DNA of 64,000 nt, from contig NZ_AP012325.1 of NCBI RefSeq assembly GCF_001025195.1, positions 1,860,001-1,924,000 on the forward strand. The letters are read 5' to 3'. A program made the translations under genes and the position numbers. The notes under the pieces are model-generated. The model made no database searches and had not been told where the DNA came from. It saw nothing but the letters and a program-made list of their open reading frames with translations. Shown here piece after piece: positions 8,404 through 21,557 of this stretch; within the stretch, counting starts at the first letter, position 1; each line of letters starts with the position of its first letter. Source of the DNA: Bifidobacterium catenulatum DSM 16992 = JCM 1194 = LMG 11043 (GTDB lineage Bacteria; Actinomycetota; Actinomycetes; Actinomycetales; Bifidobacteriaceae).

Positions 8404-8673
8404 GCCATCCACAACGGGTGCTTGTCGGCGGTGTTGCTGCTTTGCCTCGTTGAGCCATGCTTCCGCCTAGGTCTCATAGCCTTTGTCGAATCGCTTGTGA
8501 ATGCGCGCAGGAAGATGCGGATACTGGGATCGGGCTTCGACGGGCGGGATGTATGAGGCGTCGTAGGAGATCTGCCCGTTGGCACCGACTTTTCTCTCAA
8601 TCTTGCCGAACCGGCGTCGTCGGCTGGCTGGCCGTGTGCTTTGTGAAGTGCGTGCTATGATGATCAATTCCAA
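8404..8673 (-). pseudogene. Fragment of a tyrosine integrase (N-terminal domain)
   Basis: It begins with Arg-rich RRRRFGKIERKVGANGQISY, followed by DASYIPPVEARSQYPHLPAR, an in-frame amber stop at 8467-8469, and AEAWLNEAKQQ. This pattern (FGxI...YxASY...F...AEAWL) is the arm-site-binding N-terminus of actinobacterial phage-type tyrosine integrases. The catalytic domain is missing; the reading breaks into the replication ATPase fragment near 8410, implying a deletion. Its place beside the tRNA attachment site fits. Confidence 0.6.
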
Positions 8674-8835
8674 CCGACGTAAAAGCTGCCAAGCGGGCGA
8701 CTCTGAAGTCTGCCGCTCAAGTGCTTAAGCGGCACCGCTTATCTTGCCGCCTATCTTACTGTAAAAGACGGGTCGAAAAGGATGATGAAGGAGAGTGGGT
8801 AATCGTTGAAAAACCGCCAAAAACGTTGAAATTCC

Positions 8836-8905
8836 GCCGTTTTGGGTATGAAAAAAGGGCTTCCGGAATCATCCGGAAACCCTACTGGCGGAGAATACGA
8901 GATTC
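8836..8905. repeat. Right attachment-site copy at the tRNA-Ser 3' end
   Basis: It overlaps the 3' end of the intact tRNA gene and its terminator and matches 4118-4187 in 67 of 70 positions. Just outside (8814-8840) the partial direct repeats GTTGAAAAACCGCC and GTTGAAATTCCGCC look like integrase arm-type sites; that role is inferred. Confidence 0.75.
8857..8882 (-). terminator. Terminator of tRNA-Ser
   Basis: On the minus strand, GGGTTTCCGGA and TCCGGAAGCCC form a stem followed by T6. It lies four bases beyond the tRNA 3' end. A variant with a compensated base pair is present at the left attachment copy. Confidence 0.8.
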
Positions 8906-8973
8906 GAACTCGTGAGGCTGTTACACCAACACGCTTTCCAAGCGTGCGCCATAGACCACTAGGCGAATTCTCC
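8886..8973 (-). tRNA. tRNA-Ser(GGA)
   Basis: The 88-nt gene has acceptor halves GGAGAAT and ATTCTCC, discriminator G and an encoded CCA. The anticodon arm is CACGC-TTGGAAA-GCGTG with anticodon GGA (reads UCC/UCU). The T arm carries GTTCGAATC, and the long variable arm is typical of a class II serine tRNA. Its 3' end served as the integration site of the island at 4118-8905. Confidence 0.95.
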
Positions 8974-9064
8974 AATTATGCAACGCCTCACAGTGTCTGT
9001 CTGTGAAACGCAACTTGATTAGAATACAACAGTTTCTCCTAAACCACAAATCGGCGTGTCGCAA

Positions 9065-9360
9065 CATCCCAGATCACCCACTCACTGAAGGAATCCGATG
9101 CATGCGGACTTCCCCGCGTACAAAATCCCCCAACCTCTGGGACAATTCACCTGCCAACACATCTCTCAACGTCCCAAATTCCTCCACTCACTGGAGGAAT
9201 CCTCCCGCTGCCAAGCCTCTCACGGTCCAAATTCCTCCACTCACTGGAATAACCAGTACGCCCACAGGCCTTCCACAGTCCGAAAACCTCCACCCACTGG
9301 AGGAATCCTCCCGCAGGCCGGCTTGCCGACGTCCATAATCCCCCACCGGGCGGAGGAAAA
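9065..9360. repeat. Tandem array of 53-bp hairpin units
   Basis: About 5.5 degenerate copies with starts at 9065, 9118, 9171, 9224, 9277 and 9330, exactly 53 bp apart. The clearest unit reads ATTCCTCCA-CTCAC-TGGAGGAAT, a 9-bp perfect stem, then CCTCCCGC and a variable about 20 bases. Related units occur at 42258-42370 (two to three copies, same 53-bp period) and in altered form at 31828-31915. No coding potential. Confidence 0.85.
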
Positions 9361-9374
9361 CACCCTGTGCGAAT

Positions 9375-9424
9375 AAAAAAAGGGACCTTCCGGGAATCCC
9401 GCAGGGGACTCGACCAGAAGGTCC
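9375..9424 (-). terminator. Terminator of the rRNA operon
   Basis: On the minus strand, GGACCTTC pairs with GGAAGGTCC around an inner structured loop, followed by CTTTTTTT. It lies just past the 5S gene and ends the operon. Confidence 0.8.
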
Positions 9425-9432
9425 AGACAGTT

Positions 9433-9551
9433 GGATGCGGCGGCGTGCTACTCTCCCACACCCTCTCGAGTGCAGTACCATCGCCGTGCCAGGCCTTAGC
9501 TTCCGGGTTCGGAAAGGGACCGGGCGTCTCACCTGGGCCATGACCACCGCA
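9433..9551 (-). rRNA. rrf: 5S ribosomal RNA
   Basis: The minus strand starts with TTTTGCGGTGGTCATGGC and ends in CCGCCGCATCC, the two halves of 5S helix I, about 118 nt apart. The conserved CGAACCCGGAAGCTAAGGCC lies in the middle. Ends are accurate to a few bases. Confidence 0.95.
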
Positions 9552-9779
9552 AAACCACTCTAAACGGCCAACCCCCAACCGGGATCGGCCGGCAACGGAA
9601 CCAGCCACACGACCGATTCCGGTCGTGGCGGTCCGGGAACCGGACAACGGACGCAAGCAAATCAAACGCCTTACCAGTATCGTCGTCGTGACCACAAGAA
9701 ACAGCGTTCCTTGCCATCCAACGAGAAAACCACCACAGGACGAGACCCAATCCCCAACCAGGGGATCGGAAAGAGTGTG

Positions 9780-14830
<5,051 letters not shown>

Positions 14831-15507
14831 AATTTCATGAAGAGAACCAACATGTGACTCTCAAAAAATAAGAAAATTGACGATCGCCTTATAAGGAAAG
14901 GCGCATCGCACGAAAACCCCACCGTCCTTCAAAGGCCTCCCGGCCACTCCCCCACACGGGAGAAGCGGACGATGGACTGGCAATCATTGACTATAAAGAA
15001 GTAGTACAAATACGCTCTTGAGTTCTCAAACCACCACCACTCACCCACCTTACGGAACCCCGACCGGGGAACCACTCGCTGAGCGGCAGCGAAGAGTTAA
15101 TTTACACGAACCCCGGCAATCACGCAACCCGGCCCCTCACGGACACCCCGCGAACCCTTGGAAGACAACGCATCCACCGGCGTGTCGCAAATACGGGAAA
15201 ACGGGCGGCGAACGCCACCGCACGGCACAAGACCGCCGGAAAAACCCCACCACAAACCAACACCCGGGCGTGTCACACACCGAACTATCTCATTTACGGC
15301 CATTCCCCTAAGCCAACCCATCCGAGAAAACCTCCCAACTGAAAGCAGAAATAGGAGAAAACAGAGGAAAGCAGAAGAAAGCAGATAAACGAAACCGCAC
15401 CGCCGATCGTTGTCCTGAACAAATTCAAATCTCAACTAATCGAAAGTGTGGTTTTGCATATGCGCGCGCAAGCGACGACAGAACAAGGCAGCGCAGCCAA
15501 AAATCGA
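14831..15507 (-). promoter_or_regulatory. rRNA operon leader and promoter region
   Basis: It precedes 16S on the minus strand. The 17-base element complementary to AGTTCTCAAACCACCAC lies at 15021-15037 and is repeated in the spacer, consistent with an antitermination/processing box. The promoters must lie further upstream, but I cannot assign a convincing -35/-10 pair. No gene is seen; open frames here lack start signals. Confidence 0.6.
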
Positions 15508-17901
15508 TTAATCGGCGCAACCGAAACGGTAGAGGGCCCAACCCTGGCCGTATTGCGAATAATCGGCAACCTTCACCAACGTGCCGCCATCCACATACGC
15601 ATCAATCAATTCCTCATTATGGAAGGAATCGTATTGGGCGCGATACGGGAACGACTGCAAGCTTTGCGCCTGGTCGCCCATCGTAAGGAAGTACTCCGGA
15701 GCGTCAGTCAGCGGACATACCGTGCCAAGCACCTGCTGCCCATCGCCGGAAGCAAACGCGGTCTCCACCTTGCCGAACGGAACGGATGGCACATCGGTGC
15801 GCGCATTGATGATCGGATACAGCATGCTCGCATTGAACAGCGTCTCCGCATACATCGAGCCGTTCAACGGGTCGGAAATGATGGTGGCCTGAGTGCCAGT
15901 ACGTTCCATGACCTTGCGCAGCACAGTAATCTTCTGCTCGGTGAGCTGCTCGTTGGGGTCGCTTTGGTTCAGGCTGGAATGCGCGATGATCGCATCGCGA
16001 GCCGCAGTACGAGACGGGCATACGATCTGAGCGGAAACCGCAAGTATCGCAATCACAAGGAATGCGGCGATTGGGCCGATCCAATTGGAAGCGAAAGAAA
16101 CGTTCTTCACGGAAGAAACAGCAGACGCAAAAGAAAGGGAGGGAACGGAAGAAGCACTATTCTTCGCGGAGAAGGAAGATGCAGAAGGAACGAAAGAAGC
16201 GGATGCGGCACACACGGAAACGCATTCGGAAAGCGCGTTGACGCCAATGACAAGCAACGGCAACGCAACCAGCGGAAGCATGGTCATAATGCGGTTTTCA
16301 TCGCGATACCAAGGAGAGCTGATGATATTCGGCAGCGCGCCAACCAACGTGACCGTGCACGCATATACCAGCGTGACCAGCAGAAACGCGGCCATCAACG
16401 CGATCACGTCACGCAGACGATCGTTGCGGCGAGGTCGAGATGGTTCGGACGGTGCGGATAAGGAGACATCAGCAGCATCGGAACACGAAGCAGCCGGCAG
16501 GTCGGAAGCGGAAACCAAGGAGACCGTAGCATCGGAAACCAAAGCATCAGCATCAGCGGAAAAAGCGGGAGCCACAGTGGAAACAGCAGCCGAAAACGAA
16601 TCCGAAGAGCGCACAGCAGCGCGGCGGAAGGCGCAAACGAAAGCGGCAACGGTTCCCGCAATCAGCAATAATGCGAACAAAATCGCAGGAAAACCGTCAA
16701 GGCCATCCGTGAAGCAGAACGAAATCGACTCCCACAAATTCTTGAACGGCTGATGGCTATGGAACCAGGAAGCGGGATTCGCCCAACGATCCGATTTGAA
16801 CGACGTAAGCATCAGGGCCACAAACGCGACCGCGCCGACACACATGGCGATAAACGCACCCAGAATCAGCTTCCACGGCAAACGCAACACAATGAACGGC
16901 ACCAGAATCAGAGCATACGTGAATGCGATACGCGGGTGTGCAACGAGGCAAACCACGCCTGCGACAGCAGTGATCACAAACCATTTCACTATATGCTCGC
17001 GTGCGGCGATCGCATCGAACAAGCGCAACGTGGCAGCGATAAGAAACGGCAGCAGCGACGTGGCGAAACCGAATGCGATCAGCGGACCGGCATTCAGCAG
17101 TCCGTACGGGTGGCACACCGAGCTGACGGCAAGCACGGGCACGAACAGTCCAATCAGATTCTGCAGAACGAAAGTAGCGTCGAAAGTGGCGTTATATTGC
17201 CGATTCACAGCTGACGATACCTGCTGATTTGAAACATTCGACGCTTCAGATACGGACGACGATTCAGGCGTAGACGATGCTTGCGAAATACGTGAAATTG
17301 GATTGCCGCGATTCCAACGTTGTAGGAAATACCTGCACAATACCAGCATTCCAGAAGGGAAAATCACGCCCGAAGCGATGATCCACGTGATATTGAATGC
17401 CGCGTAAATAGAGCATTGCACGCCGAACAGCGCCGCGATTTTGATTACGAAATAAGCGCAAACATGGAATAACGGCGGATAGAACGAATTATGCGGCCAC
17501 AAATGCAGTGCCGCCCCCAAACCTTCGTCAAGCAAGCGGCGAATGAAATAGTAATGCGCAGGGGCATCGCTGCTGACAATCGGCGTATTCCACACCGTGG
17601 AGGGGAACCACGCAATCACCAGGCATAGTGCGGATGCGATGCCGATAATCGACGTAAGCCACGGCAATAACACGCGGAGCGACGCCGGATGCAGCATCGC
17701 GGGACGCCATCGCAGGTCACGTTTCCGTTCGGACGGGCCGCCATTGGACGAGCCGTTCTGCCGAAGCTGAGTCTGCGCAGGCGTCTGAATCGAGCCATGA
17801 TTGGCCATTACGGAACCGGTATTCGTAATTTGTTCGGAAATCATCGATTCCATCGTAGCGAGTGCCGCAACCATGCTCAACGGTCGATTTTCAGGAATCA
17901 T
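15508..17901 (-). CDS. Large polytopic membrane protein (DUF6541 / GT-C-like)
   Basis: A 797-aa protein with about 12-14 membrane segments over residues 60-600 and a C-terminal extracytoplasmic domain. The first large loop (SSDAPAHYYFIRRLLDEG) resembles the acidic first loop of GT-C glycosyltransferases and of the actinobacterial DUF6541 family, so a role in polyprenyl-linked sugar transfer to the envelope is possible but unproven. Two Ser/Ala-rich low-complexity stretches (about 430-500 and 565-610) look like expanded linkers. The start is uncertain: no good ribosome site precedes the ATG at 17901, and in-frame ATGs follow shortly. It stands alone. Confidence 0.7.
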   Translation of the reverse strand: MIPENRPLSMVAALATMESMISEQITNTGSVMANHGSIQTPAQTQLRQNGSSNGGPSERKRDLRWRPAMLHPASLRVLLPWLTSIIGIASALCLVIAWFPSTVWNTPIVSSDAPAHYYFIRRLLDEGLGAALHLWPHNSFYPPLFHVCAYFVIKIAALFGVQCSIYAAFNITWIIASGVIFPSGMLVLCRYFLQRWNRGNPISRISQASSTPESSSVSEASNVSNQQVSSAVNRQYNATFDATFVLQNLIGLFVPVLAVSSVCHPYGLLNAGPLIAFGFATSLLPFLIAATLRLFDAIAAREHIVKWFVITAVAGVVCLVAHPRIAFTYALILVPFIVLRLPWKLILGAFIAMCVGAVAFVALMLTSFKSDRWANPASWFHSHQPFKNLWESISFCFTDGLDGFPAILFALLLIAGTVAAFVCAFRRAAVRSSDSFSAAVSTVAPAFSADADALVSDATVSLVSASDLPAASCSDAADVSLSAPSEPSRPRRNDRLRDVIALMAAFLLVTLVYACTVTLVGALPNIISSPWYRDENRIMTMLPLVALPLLVIGVNALSECVSVCAASASFVPSASSFSAKNSASSVPSLSFASAVSSVKNVSFASNWIGPIAAFLVIAILAVSAQIVCPSRTAARDAIIAHSSLNQSDPNEQLTEQKITVLRKVMERTGTQATIISDPLNGSMYAETLFNASMLYPIINARTDVPSVPFGKVETAFASGDGQQVLGTVCPLTDAPEYFLTMGDQAQSLQSFPYRAQYDSFHNEELIDAYVDGGTLVKVADYSQYGQGWALYRFGCAD

Positions 17902-18082
17902 TCAGACTTCATGCAGGGGTATAACAGTGTTGCGCAAGAAAACAATCACGTTGGAAGCCCAAGATGATTTCACGGGACGCACCATGCGCTACGGGCCTGC
18001 CTTGCTGCGGAGCGCGCGTCCCGGCCAACGCTGACGTCGGCATGCGCCGGCGCGCAATAACAGAGAACTGGAGAAGTACCGC

Positions 18083-19408
18083 ATGTTCGTTCTCAAGAAC
18101 GCATGGGCGGCGCTCGGCCGCGTCAAATGGCGCACCGCGCTAATCGCCCTACTCGCATTACTGGTGTCTTTTTCGGCTGCCGTGGATCTGGCAGTCATAC
18201 GAGCAGACGACACCGCCAATAATGAGACATACCAGTCGCAGAAAGCCACTGCGGTGATTCGGCCGACCGCGCAGACCAAAGCCAAGCGCGACGGCGCCGA
18301 TTCCAGCTATACCGACAAGTACTTGACGTGGGAAAAGTACAGCACGTACGCAACGGCCGCGCAGAGCAACAGCGTGACCTTCGATTACACGTTGGCAACG
18401 TCAGTGCCGGTGCGTGAAAGCAAGTCATTGCAGGCGATCGCCGCGAAAAGCGATACTAGCGAAGACAAGACCGGCGGCAATCTGACCCTGCAGGCGTTCT
18501 ACACGTTGGACGCCGCGAAAATCAACGATTACGGCTACTACAAAGTGGTCAAGGGCAAGCATTTGAGCTATAAGACGCAGAGCGACGGCGTACTCATTTC
18601 GCAGGCGCTGGCCGATAAGAACAATCTCAAGGTCGGCGACAAGGTGACGGTCGGCAATCCGTCGAAGGCTTCCGAAACGTACACGTTCACCGTGCGCGGC
18701 ATTTACGAATACGACAGCGACGTGCCTGAAGGCAACGGTTCCGACGCGAAATACGCGAAGGACAATCGTGAGAACGTGATCTACACGACGTATATCAACT
18801 TCGCCAAGAACGGGCTTGACACGACGGAGGCCACGGGATGGGGCGTTCCGAATCTCAATATTGTGTTCTCTCTGGCGAATCCTTCCACGTATAACAAGTT
18901 CGTGCGCTTGGTGAAGAAGGCCAAGTTAGACACGAAGACGTACGAAATCACCTCGCCGTCGCTTACCGCTTATAAGAAGTCGATCGAGCCGCTTGATTCC
19001 GCCGCTTCGTCCGCGCGCATCGTACTGTTGGCCATGACGATCGTCGGCGGAATCGCGTTGCTGGCATTGATTGTGTGGGCGGCGGTCGGTGGCCGTCGCG
19101 ATGAGATCGGCATGGCGATGATCACCGGCGTAACCAAGGGCCGTTTGGGATGGCAGTTCATGCTGGAAACGTTCATGATGACGGTTCCGGGTTGGATCAT
19201 CGGCTTGGGTGCCGGCGCGCTGTTGGCGAAACCGATCGGTACCGCGTGGGCTGGCGGGCAGGCTGTGACGATCACGTCCGCTTCGGTGTGGAATGTGATC
19301 TGGTACGGCTTGGGTGCATGCCTGGTGCTTGGCATCGTGGCGTTCGCGCGCGTGGCCTGCTTCAACCTGAACCAACTGTTTGAGGAACGCTCGGAGGTGA
19401 CGGCATGA
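18083..19408 (+). CDS. FtsX/MacB-type ABC transporter permease
   Basis: Membrane subunit of an ABC system. The 441-aa protein has one N-terminal membrane segment (about 20-40), an outer domain of about 260 residues (about 45-300) and three C-terminal segments (about 305-435), the 4-TM layout of the FtsX/MacB superfamily. A GGAGAAG site precedes the ATG. The stop overlaps the start of the next gene in ATGA (19405-19408), so translation is coupled to the ATPase-like partner. Such pairs move lipids, peptides or drive cell-wall enzymes; the substrate is unknown. Confidence 0.85.
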   Translation: MFVLKNAWAALGRVKWRTALIALLALLVSFSAAVDLAVIRADDTANNETYQSQKATAVIRPTAQTKAKRDGADSSYTDKYLTWEKYSTYATAAQSNSVTFDYTLATSVPVRESKSLQAIAAKSDTSEDKTGGNLTLQAFYTLDAAKINDYGYYKVVKGKHLSYKTQSDGVLISQALADKNNLKVGDKVTVGNPSKASETYTFTVRGIYEYDSDVPEGNGSDAKYAKDNRENVIYTTYINFAKNGLDTTEATGWGVPNLNIVFSLANPSTYNKFVRLVKKAKLDTKTYEITSPSLTAYKKSIEPLDSAASSARIVLLAMTIVGGIALLALIVWAAVGGRRDEIGMAMITGVTKGRLGWQFMLETFMMTVPGWIIGLGAGALLAKPIGTAWAGGQAVTITSASVWNVIWYGLGACLVLGIVAFARVACFNLNQLFEERSEVTA

Positions 19409-20523
19409 GCGACAATATGAACGATAAGAACGAGAACATCGACAAGACCATGGTTGACGAGGCTGTGGTTGACAAGACCGCTGAAGCCGAGGCAAGCGAA
19501 ACCGTCGATGATGCTGCAATCGGAGATATTGCAGCTGACGAATCTTCCGCAGATTCCATTGAATCCATCGATTTTACGGTGGTGTACGACGATGACAACG
19601 CAGCGGTTGCAGGCAACGATACTGCAGATGCCGCCGAAACCGCCGATGCTGCAAATAACGCTGCGGATGACACGAATGACGATTCGGACGTGGCTGTGAA
19701 TAACGCGAATCAAGTGAAGGAAACGCTCGCTTTGCGTTCTTTCGACGCACCGACCGCACTGGAAACGCATGAAGCGGTGAAAGCCGATTCCGCAACCAGC
19801 GTTTCGTCACAGCTTGACAACGAAATCAAGCGCAATCGCAAAAAGGATGCGCTCTTCTTCAAGGCGAATCCGACGTTCGCGCTCGACCATGTGACCGTGA
19901 CCAATCGCAAGACCGGCCGCAATATTCTTGACGACCTGTCGTTGTCGTTCCATGCGGGCGCCACGCATGCGGTGCTCGTGGACGCGGAGGATCGCGAACA
20001 GCATCAGGCATTGCTGGCCACCATGGTCGGCATGGTGCGCCCGGACCGCGGCAATGTGATGCACAAAAGCGCCAACCTGAGCGACGTCGAACCGGTCGAA
20101 ATGTTGGGGCACCGCATCGGATTCATTCCGCAACGTTTTGCTTTCCGCCCCGATCTCGACGCGGAAAGCAATGTGCTGTACGCCATGGATGCGTCGAACC
20201 GCAACTTCCTCAAGCCGAAGCCTGTGACCGCCCGCGAACTGCTCAAGCGCGTGGGCTTCGATGAAGTGACGTCCGGACTGGCAGTCGGCGAAGTAAGCGA
20301 ACTGAACCAGCGTCGCGTGGCCATCGCTCGTGCGCTGAGCTGCGAGGCTGAAGTGATCATCGCCGACGAGCCGACCGCTGGATTGGATGCCGACGATGCG
20401 GCCGTGGTGTTGGATCTGTTGAAGAAGTTCAAGCGCGATGCCGATCGCAAACGCGCCATCATCGTGGTGACCACCAATCCGGAAGTCGCCGATGCAATGG
20501 ATCACAGCGTGGAACTCGACTAG
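19405..20523 (+). CDS. ABC-type ATPase with degenerate Walker A and acidic N-terminal extension
   Basis: Partner of the permease at 18083-19408. Residues 1-150 are acidic, Asp/Ala/Glu-rich and probably disordered. The ABC domain follows (about 155-370). At the P-loop position the sequence is THAVLVDAEDREQHQALLAT, with no GxxGxGK(S/T). The Q-loop (IGFIPQR) is present, the signature is altered to VSELNQRRVAIARAL, and Walker B is textbook (VIIADEPTAGLD). The H-loop region is TTNPE with no clear His. It therefore probably binds ATP weakly or not at all by itself and may be a regulatory or structural half. The frame is intact and coding bias normal, so it is not a simple pseudogene. Confidence 0.8.
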   Translation: MSDNMNDKNENIDKTMVDEAVVDKTAEAEASETVDDAAIGDIAADESSADSIESIDFTVVYDDDNAAVAGNDTADAAETADAANNAADDTNDDSDVAVNNANQVKETLALRSFDAPTALETHEAVKADSATSVSSQLDNEIKRNRKKDALFFKANPTFALDHVTVTNRKTGRNILDDLSLSFHAGATHAVLVDAEDREQHQALLATMVGMVRPDRGNVMHKSANLSDVEPVEMLGHRIGFIPQRFAFRPDLDAESNVLYAMDASNRNFLKPKPVTARELLKRVGFDEVTSGLAVGEVSELNQRRVAIARALSCEAEVIIADEPTAGLDADDAAVVLDLLKKFKRDADRKRAIIVVTTNPEVADAMDHSVELD

Positions 20524-20572
20524 CCGCCTAGTGCAACGGGCGCACGAACATAGACTTTTCGCGCGCCCATAG

Positions 20573-20619
20573 GTAAGCCCTTTGGAATTCTGGTTTTAGC
20601 CAAATTCCAAAGGGTTTAC
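20573..20619. terminator. Bidirectional terminator
   Basis: The stem CCCTTTGGAATT / AATTCCAAAGGG, with flanking A/T-containing arms, lies between the convergent ABC ATPase gene and the HD hydrolase gene. It can serve both strands. Confidence 0.75.
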
Positions 20620-20640
20620 GTGTTCTGAAAACGGTCTGCC

Positions 20641-21432
20641 TTACTCCGCGATACGCATGTGGTACTGCTCGGCGAGCGGCGTAACGTCAAGCACGCCGTA
20701 TCGTTCGAGCAGCCGCAGCCATTCGCGCCTGTTGCTTTCGCCGAAACGGGCCGCCTTGCGCGCATAGGCTTCGGCCGTCAGGAACTTCGGCGGAATCGAC
20801 TTGCTGTTGTACTTGTCGGCCACCATCACCACTTCCTGCTCAAGATTCATGGGCACATAGTCGGCCGGAGGCAGCGGCAACCCTTGCGATTCCACCGTTT
20901 CTTTGGTGAGTCCCACACCGGTGTGGTTGCGCGCGAACTGCGCGATCGACTCGTCAACACCCTCGTTCAACAAATATTCGTAGCCTTTAAGCCCATGCCG
21001 TACGTAATTCGGACCGTCGAATTTCAGCGGCCCACCGTCGGAACCGTCTTGTTTGAGCAGAAAATACGTGCCGATATCATGCAGCAGACCACCGATCACC
21101 ACCAAATGCTCGTCGATCAGCCTCGGCGGAACGGTTCCGCCCGTAATCCCGTCCGATGATGGAACGGAAGGAATGCGAAGCATGCCGAACGATTCGCTTC
21201 CATTACCGTCTTGCGTAAGCCTAAGGCCGAAATCGCCCGCTTTTTCAGGGGCATCGTCCGGTAGCGTGCAGCGGCGGGTGAACAGTGCGTTCTGTCTGCG
21301 TGCCATGCGACGTGCGATGTCGGCAACGACTACGCAATGTCCGTGAATCAAATCGTATGCGGCTTGCGATTGCGCGATTTTTCGATGCAGTTCGTCAACT
21401 TGGGCGAGTGTAGGAATATATCCGGTTGTCAT
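20641..21432 (-). CDS. HD-domain phosphohydrolase
   Basis: Predicted metal-dependent phosphohydrolase of the HD superfamily (263 aa). The metal ligands are in HGHCVVVADIARRMA (first His), LLHDIGTYFLL (His-Asp pair) and a later conserved Asp (VMVADKYNSKS). The insert after residue 40 is Pro/Gly-rich. HD proteins of this form are often annotated as nucleotide or tRNA-associated hydrolases; the substrate here is unknown. No Shine-Dalgarno site lies before the ATG; instead TAATAT sits 7 bases upstream, consistent with a leaderless mRNA. Confidence 0.85.
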   Translation of the reverse strand: MTTGYIPTLAQVDELHRKIAQSQAAYDLIHGHCVVVADIARRMARRQNALFTRRCTLPDDAPEKAGDFGLRLTQDGNGSESFGMLRIPSVPSSDGITGGTVPPRLIDEHLVVIGGLLHDIGTYFLLKQDGSDGGPLKFDGPNYVRHGLKGYEYLLNEGVDESIAQFARNHTGVGLTKETVESQGLPLPPADYVPMNLEQEVVMVADKYNSKSIPPKFLTAEAYARKAARFGESNRREWLRLLERYGVLDVTPLAEQYHMRIAE

Positions 21433-21439
21433 ACCGCCT

Positions 21440-21445
21440 ATATTA
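21440..21445 (-). promoter_or_regulatory. -10 element of the HD hydrolase gene (leaderless)
   Basis: TAATAT on the minus strand, 7 bases before the ATG, places the transcription start at or next to the start codon. It lies in the palindrome CGCCTATATTAGGCG (21436-21450), a possible operator. No good -35 is seen. Confidence 0.45.
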
Positions 21446-21557
21446 GGCGCTGTATGACGATTGCCACATGCTGAATCCGGTCGAAAAAAAATGTCTGGAA
21501 ATCCCAGATGAAAATTCCAGTCGGAAATTCCGAAATACGGATTTCAGATTACGGATT

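Larger units (their letters stand above)
4118..8905. mobile_element. Decayed tRNA-Ser integrative element carrying a restriction-modification system
   Basis: The region is bounded by a 70-bp direct repeat (4118-4187 and 8836-8905; 67 of 70 identical). The right copy is the 3' end plus terminator of the intact tRNA-Ser(GGA) gene. Such duplications are the normal trace of tyrosine-recombinase integration at a tRNA 3' end. Inside lie the R-M genes, an HTH gene, and broken integrase and replication ATPase genes next to the tRNA, the usual integrase position. No intact integrase remains, so the element is probably immobile. Confidence 0.75.

Noticed and set aside
9065-9360. CRISPR-like array
   Set aside because: Regular 53-bp spacing, but the units are degenerate, the repeated part is an internal hairpin, the intervening parts are related to each other rather than unique, and no cas genes are near.
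15014-15030. HAIR operator (HspR site) before the rRNA operon
   Set aside because: CTTGAG is present, but the second half-site at the right spacing is missing, and the element is repeated in the 16S-23S spacer, fitting an rRNA processing box instead.
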